From assembly GCA_902573115.1 (NCBI GenBank), contig CACGIM010000008.1:1-37603 (forward strand): 37,603 nt of DNA, given 5' to 3'. The DNA comes from an uncultured Candidatus Poseidoniales archaeon (GTDB lineage Archaea; Thermoplasmatota; Poseidoniia; Poseidoniales; Thalassarchaeaceae). Below the pieces are notes generated by a model. It was not told where the DNA came from, ran no database searches, and was given only the letters and a program-made list of their open reading frames with translations. Made by a program: the position numbers and the translations under genes. Shown here piece after piece: positions 15,693 to 23,610 of this stretch (its first letter is position 1; every line of letters begins with the position of its first letter).

Positions 15693-17351
15693 TCAGAGCT
15701 CGGTTGGGCTTCCCGGTGAGTCGGAATTTGACTCGGGAATTACCACTGTATCCAGCTTTCCCTCTCTCTGAGCGAGTATTTTTCTGACTGTGGTTTCCTT
15801 CGTCAGCATGTATGGGCTTGAAATTGAGGTCGAAGAATTTGGTTGGTCTTCACCGGCTAGGCTACCTCTGAAGGATCCACTGATTAGGTTGAGGCAATGG
15901 TATATCGATCCAATGACAGTGCCGTAGAACAAGACGGATCCCAAGACGCTGAGTCTGTCTACGATTGATATCTCGACAATGGCATCAGCTTGATTGAGCG
16001 ATGCTTGAGAAAAGTCCGACATCATAGAGAATATCAGGCCAAAGGCTCCTCCTGCCATAAGCCAGTATGCCCATCTGGAACGGTTCATCGAGAGTACGTT
16101 CCTTCCGGAAGCCTCTGGGAATATGCACAAAGCGGAGCCCAAAGCTCCCGGGACAAATACCAGCCAAACCCCCATCATGGCTAGAGTCCACTGTATACCT
16201 GAGAGTTCTCCGGTACCTGTAAGGTGATCAGTGTGCACGAAAAGTGCTCCGATTGAAATGGGAACCAGCGCAATCGCAGCTAGGTTAATTTCTGGCATTC
16301 CGGGGTGGTCAGGGTTCTCCATGAACACATCATCACCACGCATTGTCGCCATTACATTTGCAGAAAGGGCGATCACAGGTATCAAAGACATTGCAAGAAG
16401 AAAAGACCCTGCAATTATTTCGTTCCTAGTAGGTTCGAAAGAGGCGGCCTGAATTCCGAGAAAATCTGCGGCAACCCCTCCATCAAATACTCCTGCCGAG
16501 CTAATCGTCAGAATGGTACCGACCATAGTCACCGCAGCAAGAGATCTAGACCACAACGGATTTCCGCTCCCCCTTGATGCAGAGTATAGGATTGCTCCTG
16601 CAAGCATTAGGGAAAAGGAGGCCCCAGTCATGCGTGTGGCGAGCCATTGTCCAGTGCCTGTGTCATGAGCACCGGAGACGAAAAGGGATACCACCGACAT
16701 TGGAGCAGCCAGCAAACCGATTATCATCATCCATGCTGGAAGTGCCATCTTCTTTGTTCGAGAGGCCGCCGTCAAGAGGATGTTTACAATTACTGCAGCA
16801 CCAGAAAGAAGGAGTATGCCAGAAGAGGCCAACATCACCTTAATTCCTAGAATTTCTGGATTATTTGCACCAATAAAGAGGATTATCACTCCTACAGTCC
16901 ACACAAGGGCCATCAGGACAGCATTCTTCTCGCTGGCTAGTGTTGTCCCCCCCAGCTCCGGAACTACGTGCATAGCTACTCCGTTAAGCATCATCCCTCC
17001 CGATCCATAGCTTGCTGTCAGAATACCTGCTAGTATTAGAGAGGAAGAAGACGGATTTAGACCCCATGAAGATAGGCTGTGTAGGGCATCTGGGTCATGC
17101 GCAAGCCAGAGTCCACAGAATGTGATCGTTGAAGATGGTATCATCCATAGAGCACCATGCATTATCCATGTAGTAGACGCAGACCCCTTCCTCCCTTCTA
17201 CGAAATCTATTGGAGGGCCGAGGGCTTTCTCCAGCATGAACATAGTCAAGCTCTTCGAAACGTCAGTGAAAACCCATATCCCTCGATTAATCATTACAAA
17301 CAAAACGAAGATTATTATCCAGAAAGCAAGCATTGTTGTTAGCAGTCCCAT
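15693..17351 (-). CDS. heme-copper oxidase subunit I-like membrane protein, divergent
   Basis: A 552-residue protein with 12-13 hydrophobic helices, arranged like subunit I of heme-copper oxidases. Helix II has WIMHGALWMIP, with a His in the place of a low-spin heme ligand; the following MHVVPELGGTTLASEKNAV resembles the 'YxVPxLTGxxLxSE' link of cbb3/NOR-type subunits. Helix VI has SGAHDTGTGQW in place of the 'GHN' segment, and a helix-X-like FVHTDHLTG contains two His. I cannot find the HH pair of the CuB site; the corresponding place reads SSAGVFDGGVAAD. It may thus be a non-reductase paralogue, or a heme-only membrane protein. ATG 17351 with GAGGTGA just before is the start. Assignment rests on pattern resemblance only. 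Confidence 0.6.
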   Translation of the reverse strand: MGLLTTMLAFWIIIFVLFVMINRGIWVFTDVSKSLTMFMLEKALGPPIDFVEGRKGSASTTWIMHGALWMIPSSTITFCGLWLAHDPDALHSLSSWGLNPSSSSLILAGILTASYGSGGMMLNGVAMHVVPELGGTTLASEKNAVLMALVWTVGVIILFIGANNPEILGIKVMLASSGILLLSGAAVIVNILLTAASRTKKMALPAWMMIIGLLAAPMSVVSLFVSGAHDTGTGQWLATRMTGASFSLMLAGAILYSASRGSGNPLWSRSLAAVTMVGTILTISSAGVFDGGVAADFLGIQAASFEPTRNEIIAGSFLLAMSLIPVIALSANVMATMRGDDVFMENPDHPGMPEINLAAIALVPISIGALFVHTDHLTGTGELSGIQWTLAMMGVWLVFVPGALGSALCIFPEASGRNVLSMNRSRWAYWLMAGGAFGLIFSMMSDFSQASLNQADAIVEISIVDRLSVLGSVLFYGTVIGSIYHCLNLISGSFRGSLAGEDQPNSSTSISSPYMLTKETTVRKILAQREGKLDTVVIPESNSDSPGSPTEL

Positions 17352-17360
17352 CAATTCACC

Positions 17361-17639
17361 TCACTCACTTGTAGCTTCAGTTAGCATAGTACCAAGAATT
17401 GCGAATACGCCGATCATCACTCCCAAGATGAAGAACCAGATACCGGAATCAAAAACACCCTCAAAGACCGGCAAGACGCTAGAAATCACTGGAAGATCGC
17501 TGTCGGGAAATAGTATGCCGTACAGTATCAGGAAGATTATCGCGGATACGAATCCCAACACGAGCATTATCCACGACGATGGCGGTTCGTTCTCCCCTTG
17601 GAGGAATTGAGAAGTTAGTGAGGAACCATCATTAGACAA
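17361..17639 (-). CDS. small two-helix membrane protein, partner of the oxidase-like protein
   Basis: This 92-residue protein has a short polar N-terminus and two membrane helices (WIMLVLGFVSAIIFLILYGILF and IWFFILGVMIGVFAILGTML) joined by a loop with acidic residues (FPDSDLPV). Its TTG start at 17639 follows GGGGTGA at a workable distance, and no other in-frame start precedes helix 1. It ends ten bases before the start of the oxidase-like gene, so the two are surely co-transcribed. Small two-helix subunits accompany several oxidase and quinol-dehydrogenase complexes; that is the likely role, but no family was recognised. Confidence 0.65.
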   Translation of the reverse strand: MSNDGSSLTSQFLQGENEPPSSWIMLVLGFVSAIIFLILYGILFPDSDLPVISSVLPVFEGVFDSGIWFFILGVMIGVFAILGTMLTEATSE

Positions 17640-17724
17640 ACTGTCACCCCAAAGGCCTTGGATTACGATACCACCACCGAAGATTCGCCCTTAAGCATTG
17701 GGCGTACTAAGTATGGATAGTAAC

Positions 17725-18858
17725 TCAAGGGGCACGAATGATATCTACGGGGTCTCCTCTCCTGAATGCACCTGTCCCAAGGGGGACCGGGAGAGTCAGA
17801 TCATTATCCAGCTCAGCTCTCCAATGAGACTTGCAAGAGCAGTCTATACCTTGAAACTCCGAAATTTCTCCAGAAACTGAGTACCTCTCTATTGCTGCAA
17901 CCACTTCGACATCGCAGGATCCACAGTTGTGAGCTCCCCTCACTTTGCCTCCTGCCGTAGGGTGAACAATAACTCTACATCCAGTTTCACTAGTCTTTGC
18001 ATGAGCTTGCTTGATCATTTCCACCAGTGACCATAGCCAAGGTGGCCTGTACTCCTTATTCCGGTAGAGTCGATCAACAACGGTTCTCTTCTGTATATTC
18101 ATCGGATTTACTGATACCTCGTCAGAGAATTGTGCGACATCGCCCAGCCACGATGTTGTGTGATTCAGAGCAACACCTTCTGACATGAACGGCGGTTTGA
18201 ATATCAGGTAGGTCTTGACTCTTAGCCGGTTATCCTTCAGCATGTCTACGGCCTTGTGCCACTGCCTAATGGTGAATCCTTTGTTGACGTGGAATCGCAG
18301 AACTTTGTCATCATAAGCTTCCAATCCAATTGCCACAGTACATCCGGGGTGCCTTTCTGCGACCCAACTTATTTTCTCCGGAGTACACATCTGGGCCTGA
18401 GCTTCCACCACCAAATGGAGACCCATTTCTTTAGTCTCGGAGAGAACTTTATCTTGCCATTCGGGAGGGTTCTCCCTATCCTCAAAGAAGGTTCCAGAGG
18501 TGTATACTTTGATCATTTCACAACCCTCAAAATTATTTGTTGATTCTTTAGCAAACTCCCATTGAGAAAACATATCATCTGCGGAAACGTCATCCCTAAC
18601 GTCATTGAAGTATCCACAGAAAGTGCATCCAGACTTCCACCACCAGGCACACCCTTTAGTTCTGAGGATAACAGTAGCTGCTGTGCAAGGTGTTCCATCT
18701 GGGAGGTTTTCTGGTGTCTTGTAGACTGTGACTGGTCTGCTAGCATCCCATGACTCCCTGAATGAGATTGACTCGGATGTGTTTTCTGGGGCCTTGATCA
18801 GATGGTGGATTTTTACAGCCTTTGTTCCGTCTCCAAGTATCCCCGCAGATTCCGCCAT
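17725..18858 (-). CDS. raSEA: archaeosine synthase radical SAM subunit RaSEA
   Basis: The 377-residue product has an Elp3/TIGR01210-like radical SAM core with the unusual cluster motif CX7CX2C: Cys70, Cys78 and Cys81 within KGCAWWWKSGCTFCGYFND, a sequence characteristic of the archaeal RaSEA family. Later features are VYTSGTFF, VEAQAQMCTPEKI, GLEAYDDKVL and a C-terminal Cys-rich segment HNCGSCDVEV / DCSCKSHW. RaSEA works with ArcS: ArcS attaches lysine to preQ0-modified tRNA at position 15 and RaSEA cleaves the lysine side chain to leave archaeosine. The partner is not in the window. This gene is a strong sign of an archaeal genome. ATG at 18858; divergent from the transporter gene. Confidence 0.88.
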   Translation of the reverse strand: MAESAGILGDGTKAVKIHHLIKAPENTSESISFRESWDASRPVTVYKTPENLPDGTPCTAATVILRTKGCAWWWKSGCTFCGYFNDVRDDVSADDMFSQWEFAKESTNNFEGCEMIKVYTSGTFFEDRENPPEWQDKVLSETKEMGLHLVVEAQAQMCTPEKISWVAERHPGCTVAIGLEAYDDKVLRFHVNKGFTIRQWHKAVDMLKDNRLRVKTYLIFKPPFMSEGVALNHTTSWLGDVAQFSDEVSVNPMNIQKRTVVDRLYRNKEYRPPWLWSLVEMIKQAHAKTSETGCRVIVHPTAGGKVRGAHNCGSCDVEVVAAIERYSVSGEISEFQGIDCSCKSHWRAELDNDLTLPVPLGTGAFRRGDPVDIIRAP

Positions 18859-18919
18859 GGTATGCGCTGTACGTCTCTCACTTGATATTGACCCGTTTCA
18901 CTCTTTATTCCGATTGAAT

Positions 18920-20773
18920 ATGGTAGAATACACTAAACGTTCTCAAGCCATGGGTATTCTAGGTAATCTGATGTCATTCGGGACTGTAGATGGATTGAGC
19001 GAAGATGAAAATAGGGCATTGAAAAGTTGGTATTGGTACGACTGGGCCAACCAAGCTTTCGCACTTACAGTTGGAACGGTCCTAGGAGGGCAGATGATCA
19101 CTGCATACTTCAACTTGGCAACAGGTGGGGCATCGGAGATTCTAGGTCTAAATGTTACAGGCTCGTCATTCTACGCCGCAATACTTGGCTTGTCAATGGT
19201 TTTTGTAGCTATTACGAGTCCGGTGCTCGGTGCTATAGCTGATCGGATCGCGATTAAGAAGAAAATTGTGTGGATATACACATTGATCGGAGTGATTTTC
19301 ACTGCATTCATGGGAATTGCACCTCATCTTGATGCTAATTCGGCTTACAGGCTCCTAGCTTTTTGTTTCCTTATGGGTCAGATTGGAATGGCGGGTGGCA
19401 ATACGATCTACTACGCATTCATGCCATATCTTGCTGATGAAGGGAATATGGAGAAGGTATCCAGTTGGGGTTTTTCATACGGATTTGCGGGAGGAACCCT
19501 GATCCTGATACTGCATCTAATCGTAATGGGGACAGGGGCATTCGGACTGACGGATGCATATGGAGAATGGACCCTGACCTTTGCATTTGTCACAACATCA
19601 TTGTGGTGGCTAGGATTTGGGTTGCCCTTTTTCAGAAATACCCCGGAGCCTGTGATAGCCAACGAGCGTGCATATAGCTCAGTCATTGAAGCGGTTAGGG
19701 ATGGCCTAAACGAGGTAAGGGCTACTTTCGGAGAAATAAGAAAGTATAGAGTTCTAGTCATATATCTCCTTGCATATCTCCTATTCTATGACGTTCTGCA
19801 TACTGTTGGAGGAGTAGCCAGCTCCTTCGCCGAGAATGACCTAAGGCTACCTGTGATGATGAATTTCGCCTTAATTTTGTTAGCTAATATTATCGCTATT
19901 CCTATGTCAATAGTTGGAGGGATATTAGCCGTAAGGTACGGTACCAAGGCAGTCCTTGGGGGCGCAATAGGAGTATATATGGTGGTTCTGATCATTGCAA
20001 CCGGTTTCGCGCCTCTGGAAATGGATGGAGAGCACGAAAGATACGACTTTCGGTATGACTATCTGCCTGAATCCGACGAGTATGAGCTCAGCACCCTCCA
20101 TGATAGAGGAGTCAAGGGTTGGGTCAGCAAATCAGGGCCCGGAGATGAGGATTTCAGGAGTTCTTTCCTAATTTATATGATCGAGGGTAGTCTTGAAGGA
20201 GACGCATGGAAGGATTCAGATATTGAGAAGACGGTAATTTCAGCGGATGAGGCTGCTCTCCTAGCCTCAGAGATGCAAAATATGACGGCCCATAGGTGGT
20301 CTTTTTCATTCGAGGGAGGGAATCTAGACAACCTGTCCTCAGTGGGAGATGAGCATATCACAATAATAGAAGGAGGAGTCATTGACTGGTGGCCTAATTT
20401 CTTGAGAGACAACGTGTGGGGGCCACTAAACTTTGGAGTCACACTTCAATGGATGCTGCTTGGAACTTTGGTAGGATTCGTGCAGGGATCTGCAGGAGCT
20501 CAAGCTAGGAGTCTTTTCTCATACTTGGTTCCAAAATCCAAGTCTACAGAGTTCTTCGGATTCTTTGGCTTTATGGGAAAGGCAGCCGCAGTAATTGGCC
20601 CGTTCGTATTCGCTTTCTTCTCTGCAGCCTATGATACTAGATTTGGAATAATGGTATTACTAATCATCCTCATACTAGGATTGATGATGTTTCCCTTCAT
20701 CGATATTGAGGAAGGTAGGAGAGTCGCTAGGGAGACAGATATCGAATCAGGAATTTATGTGGGGGAGGAGTGA
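18920..20773 (+). CDS. UMF1-family MFS transporter with a large soluble insertion
   Basis: The 617-residue protein starts with SWYWYDWANQAFALTVGT, the 'YDWANxAF' hallmark of UMF1/BtlA-like (Atg22-related) major facilitator permeases, and has 12 helices. Typical later segments are LADRIAIKKKIVW, GQIGMAGGNTIYYAF and AQARSLFSYLVPKSKSTEFFGFFGFMGKAAAVIGP. Unusually, about 135 residues (roughly 366-501) between two late helices form an acidic hydrophilic domain (from HERYDFRYDYLPESDE to IDWWPNFLRDN), not usual for the family. Substrate is unknown; relatives are proposed to export amino acids or peptides. ATG 18920 is chosen; ATG 18950 (MGILGNLMS) is also plausible. An open extension upstream to 18728 lies inside the RaSEA gene and is not credible. 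Confidence 0.88.
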   Translation: MVEYTKRSQAMGILGNLMSFGTVDGLSEDENRALKSWYWYDWANQAFALTVGTVLGGQMITAYFNLATGGASEILGLNVTGSSFYAAILGLSMVFVAITSPVLGAIADRIAIKKKIVWIYTLIGVIFTAFMGIAPHLDANSAYRLLAFCFLMGQIGMAGGNTIYYAFMPYLADEGNMEKVSSWGFSYGFAGGTLILILHLIVMGTGAFGLTDAYGEWTLTFAFVTTSLWWLGFGLPFFRNTPEPVIANERAYSSVIEAVRDGLNEVRATFGEIRKYRVLVIYLLAYLLFYDVLHTVGGVASSFAENDLRLPVMMNFALILLANIIAIPMSIVGGILAVRYGTKAVLGGAIGVYMVVLIIATGFAPLEMDGEHERYDFRYDYLPESDEYELSTLHDRGVKGWVSKSGPGDEDFRSSFLIYMIEGSLEGDAWKDSDIEKTVISADEAALLASEMQNMTAHRWSFSFEGGNLDNLSSVGDEHITIIEGGVIDWWPNFLRDNVWGPLNFGVTLQWMLLGTLVGFVQGSAGAQARSLFSYLVPKSKSTEFFGFFGFMGKAAAVIGPFVFAFFSAAYDTRFGIMVLLIILILGLMMFPFIDIEEGRRVARETDIESGIYVGEE

Positions 20774-21480
20774 GTTTGAACTCCTTTGGCCCCATCCAAC
20801 ACATCCTATCCGTGTTGGTAATGATTCTATTGGGGGTAATAATTGGGCTAGCAATAGTTCCAGCATATCTATTCTTTGAATGGTTCACTTTCTTTACGGA
20901 AGGTGATGAGGTGATGGAGACACTAGGCATATGTGTCGGATTGGGGCTTGGATACATTATCTGGGGGGTTTCTCTGGTGGTGATATGCGGTTCTCTAGGA
21001 GGTCTGTTCAAGATTAGGAAGCCAGAGGGAAGGTATCCGCTAAGATCACTTATCACCATCCAGTGGGCCTTTTCACTGGTTTTCCACAGAGTTGCTCAAA
21101 TTTTTCTAAAAAATGTAGTGCCTTCTTTTTTGGCCAATATCTACTATCGTCTGATGGGAGCAAATATAGGAAAGGGCGTGCAACTGAACTCTGAAAACAT
21201 CAACGATGCTTCGATGTTAACCTTTGGAAACGGAGTCGTTGTAGGTGGCGGGGCCACAATTAACGGTCACATTGTGGAGAGGGGAGAGATAGTGCTGGCC
21301 CCTGTGACGATAGGAGATGGTGCGTTGATCGGTGGGGGGAGCATAGTTCAACCTGGATGCAAGATCGGAGAGGGGTCCGTAGTTGGGGCCAGAGCGGTGG
21401 TGCCAAAGTGGACAGAGATACCATCAGGTGAGGTCTGGGGCGGAATACCGGCTAGATTCATCAAAAGAGTTGGCGAGTAG
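20770..21480 (+). CDS. membrane-anchored hexapeptide-repeat acyltransferase
   Basis: The first half of this 236-residue protein has two membrane helices (ILSVLVMILLGVIIGLAIVPAYLFF and LGICVGLGLGYIIWGVSLVVICGSL) and an amphipathic stretch. The second half is a left-handed beta-helix of the hexapeptide acyltransferase type: repeated [LIV]-G-x4 units from MGANIGKGVQLNS through LAPVTIGDGALIGGG and CKIGEGSVVGARAVV, with the C-terminal EVWGGIPARFIKR typical of O-acetyltransferases. Such enzymes acetylate sugars or peptide-lipid intermediates on the cytosolic side. Its GTG start overlaps the transporter stop (GTGA, 20770-20773), so the pair is translationally coupled, which suggests that the transporter moves the acylated product or its precursor. 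Confidence 0.85.
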   Translation: MSLNSFGPIQHILSVLVMILLGVIIGLAIVPAYLFFEWFTFFTEGDEVMETLGICVGLGLGYIIWGVSLVVICGSLGGLFKIRKPEGRYPLRSLITIQWAFSLVFHRVAQIFLKNVVPSFLANIYYRLMGANIGKGVQLNSENINDASMLTFGNGVVVGGGATINGHIVERGEIVLAPVTIGDGALIGGGSIVQPGCKIGEGSVVGARAVVPKWTEIPSGEVWGGIPARFIKRVGE

Positions 21481-21483
21481 TGA

Positions 21484-22104
21484 TTATTCCTCGTCCTTAC
21501 CTTCTTCGGGGGAGTCTTGCTCCATCTCTTTGATTTCTTCGATGACAGCTTTCTTCTGAGCCTGAAATGATTCTTGCTTGGATTGGATTTCCTTCGCAGT
21601 TTCTACCGCCCTGTCAATCATGTCATGACGTGTCTTGATTGCTTCGTTGAGCTCCTCGAAAACCTGCATGTGTTGCATGTACCAATCATCTCTAGCAGCT
21701 AACTCTGCTTGCGCTGCTTGATTTGACTCGTCAATCTCCTCTGCTAGGGTTATCGCTGTACCAAGCCTCGCCTTCTCCCTGTCTAGCATCTCTTCAGTCT
21801 TCTCCAACTTGCTCTCGAGAAACGGAATCTTGGTATTGGCCTTGGCTAAATCTACCTCCATCTCATCCTTTTGTCTTCTTAGGTTAGAGAGTAGATTGTT
21901 GATGCCCTCCTTCTCGGTCTCCTTGTCGATTAATTCTCTGTTCAGAGTCTCAAGCTGAGCCTTCATCTCAGTGATGTCGGCTTCCTGTGCTTGGTATGCT
22001 ACAAGGAGCTTGTCTAATGCCTCCTTGTCCTTCTCAGCTTGCTGCTCCAAGTGGCTAATAGTCTCCTGAGGGTCGCCTCCGTGAGAGTCGCCTTGGTCAG
22101 TCAT
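21484..22104 (-). CDS. coiled-coil protein of unknown function
   Basis: The 206-residue product is almost wholly charged coiled coil: long Glu/Lys/Gln-rich helices with heptad hydrophobic spacing from about residue 15 to 190 (KEALDKLLVAYQAQ, LNRELIDKETEKEGI, LESKLEKTEEMLDRE). It has no membrane segment and no enzyme motif. It resembles the helical arms of SMC-like or Golgin-like proteins but lacks ATPase parts. I start it at the ATG at 22104 (MTDQGDSHGG); an upstream TTG-type extension to 22155 reads VPPGLYPGH and looks non-coding. It follows the M20 peptidase gene by 65 bases on the same strand. Confidence 0.72.
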   Translation of the reverse strand: MTDQGDSHGGDPQETISHLEQQAEKDKEALDKLLVAYQAQEADITEMKAQLETLNRELIDKETEKEGINNLLSNLRRQKDEMEVDLAKANTKIPFLESKLEKTEEMLDREKARLGTAITLAEEIDESNQAAQAELAARDDWYMQHMQVFEELNEAIKTRHDMIDRAVETAKEIQSKQESFQAQKKAVIEEIKEMEQDSPEEGKDEE

Positions 22105-22169
22105 GCTCAGGATGCACAGGTGACCCGGATATAACCCCGGCGGAACCTGAGTCATCGATGTAAGTCAAA

Positions 22170-23588
22170 TCAGGGGTTTTCTGACACCGCTGCTATGGTT
22201 GCAGAAAGCACCACGGTTAGCCTCTTGGAAGAAGGAATATGCAATTTCTCATCCGGACCATGTGCATTGTTTCCAGGTCCTGAGGTTCCTGTGCATAGGA
22301 ACATTGCATCTGGATACTTGCCCTGCATCATTGCCATGAATGGTATTGTTCCACCTGTCCAAGTAGCTAGGGGTGGCAGCCCAGAAAGTTCCATTGATGA
22401 ATTGTGAATGGCCTTTGAGATTGTCCCATCCAATGGTGGAGCGTGAAAACCATCAGCACATGAGTCTGGGGTAAAGGTCACCTCTGCCCCATATGGGGGA
22501 TTTTTTTCTAGAATCTCCTTAGCCTTGGTGATTGCCAACTCTGAGTCAACACCAGGAGGAATTCGAAAGCTGAGCTTCACATCAGTGTTTGTTCTGAGGA
22601 CATTTCCTGCAACTTGAACCGGAGGAATCCCATCTGCTCCGATTATGGAAAGGGTAGGTTCCCAATTCATTCCTACTATCATTTCCTGAGTTGAGTCAGA
22701 TGCTTGCCTCAGGGAATCTACTGTGGGAAATTGCTCCCAAACACTGTCACCTACAATATCCGCAAGTGCTTCTGCCTTTGTCCATATCTGATCAGAAATG
22801 TCAGTATGCATTTCTGGAATCAGGACCCTTCCCGTGGAAGAGTCCTCTACTCTGTCCAGTAGCATTCGCAAAATTCTGAATGATGATGGGATGGATCCAC
22901 CAGAATTTCCTGAATGTATTCCCTCATGGGACACCTTTACTGACAAAGTTCCCGAAACTAACCCCCTCAGGGACTCTGTCATCCATGTATGATTGTAATC
23001 TGGGCCTCCGCTGTCCATGACGACAATCATGTCGGGATCTCCCAGCTGCCCCGAGAGAGCATCTAAGTATGGTGGGAGATCAAATGACCCCGACTCCTCG
23101 CATGTCTCGATTATCATCGTGCATTTAGGGTGGGGCACTCCTTGGCCTTGGAGGAGCTTTACTGAGGTTGCGCATAGGTATCCCCCATATCCATCATCAA
23201 CCGAACCCCTGCCGTAAAGCCAAGGATCCCTTCTAACCGCCTTAAGCGGATGGAGGCCGTCAGACCATAATTCGGGCTTGGATGGTTGCTTGTCAAGGTG
23301 AGAGTAGAAAATCACCTCACCCGGTCCAGTACCCTCTATTGTGACTAACAATAGAGGAGAGAGCTCACCGATCTTGTGTACCTCATGGGAAATTCCGACT
23401 ATTTCCTGTTCGTCAAGCCAATTGCGAAAAAGGTCAATTGTAGCATCTAGCTCTCCTAATTCTGACCATTTTGGCTCAAAAAGCGGTGACAGGGCCTTTA
23501 TTTCTATCATTTCAGATAGGCTAGGTAATATCGAATTCTCCCATATCTGATTGCTTCTTTCCATCATCGAGGTTAGATCCAACTCCAT
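22170..23588 (-). CDS. M20-family metallopeptidase (dipeptidase/aminoacylase type)
   Basis: The 472-residue protein has the full M20 di-metal site: HLDKQP (His97, Asp99), GRGSVDDG (bridging Asp131), CEESGS (Glu164 catalytic, Glu165), VVMDSGGP and the C-terminal NNAHGPDE. The dimerisation domain, with VSHEGIHSGNSGG, follows the metal-binding halves, as in the large M20A/M20F (CNDP-like) dipeptidases. The substrate is probably a dipeptide or N-acyl amino acid and the enzyme cytosolic, as I see no signal peptide. The ATG at 23588 lies 22 bases after the AddA-like gene's stop, and the upstream in-frame extension overlaps that gene, so I reject it. Confidence 0.92.
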   Translation of the reverse strand: MELDLTSMMERSNQIWENSILPSLSEMIEIKALSPLFEPKWSELGELDATIDLFRNWLDEQEIVGISHEVHKIGELSPLLLVTIEGTGPGEVIFYSHLDKQPSKPELWSDGLHPLKAVRRDPWLYGRGSVDDGYGGYLCATSVKLLQGQGVPHPKCTMIIETCEESGSFDLPPYLDALSGQLGDPDMIVVMDSGGPDYNHTWMTESLRGLVSGTLSVKVSHEGIHSGNSGGSIPSSFRILRMLLDRVEDSSTGRVLIPEMHTDISDQIWTKAEALADIVGDSVWEQFPTVDSLRQASDSTQEMIVGMNWEPTLSIIGADGIPPVQVAGNVLRTNTDVKLSFRIPPGVDSELAITKAKEILEKNPPYGAEVTFTPDSCADGFHAPPLDGTISKAIHNSSMELSGLPPLATWTGGTIPFMAMMQGKYPDAMFLCTGTSGPGNNAHGPDEKLHIPSSKRLTVVLSATIAAVSENP

Positions 23589-23610
23589 GATAGTTAGCGG
23601 AGGCTTCACC

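Noticed and set aside
16305-17010. Several plus-strand frames opposite the oxidase-like gene
   Set aside because: They lack hydrophobic or domain patterns and starts with ribosome sites; the minus-strand gene has a clear membrane-protein pattern.
18728-18919. N-terminal extension of the UMF1 transporter by 64 residues
   Set aside because: It lies inside the 5' end of the divergently transcribed RaSEA gene, and the family hallmark begins soon after ATG 18920.
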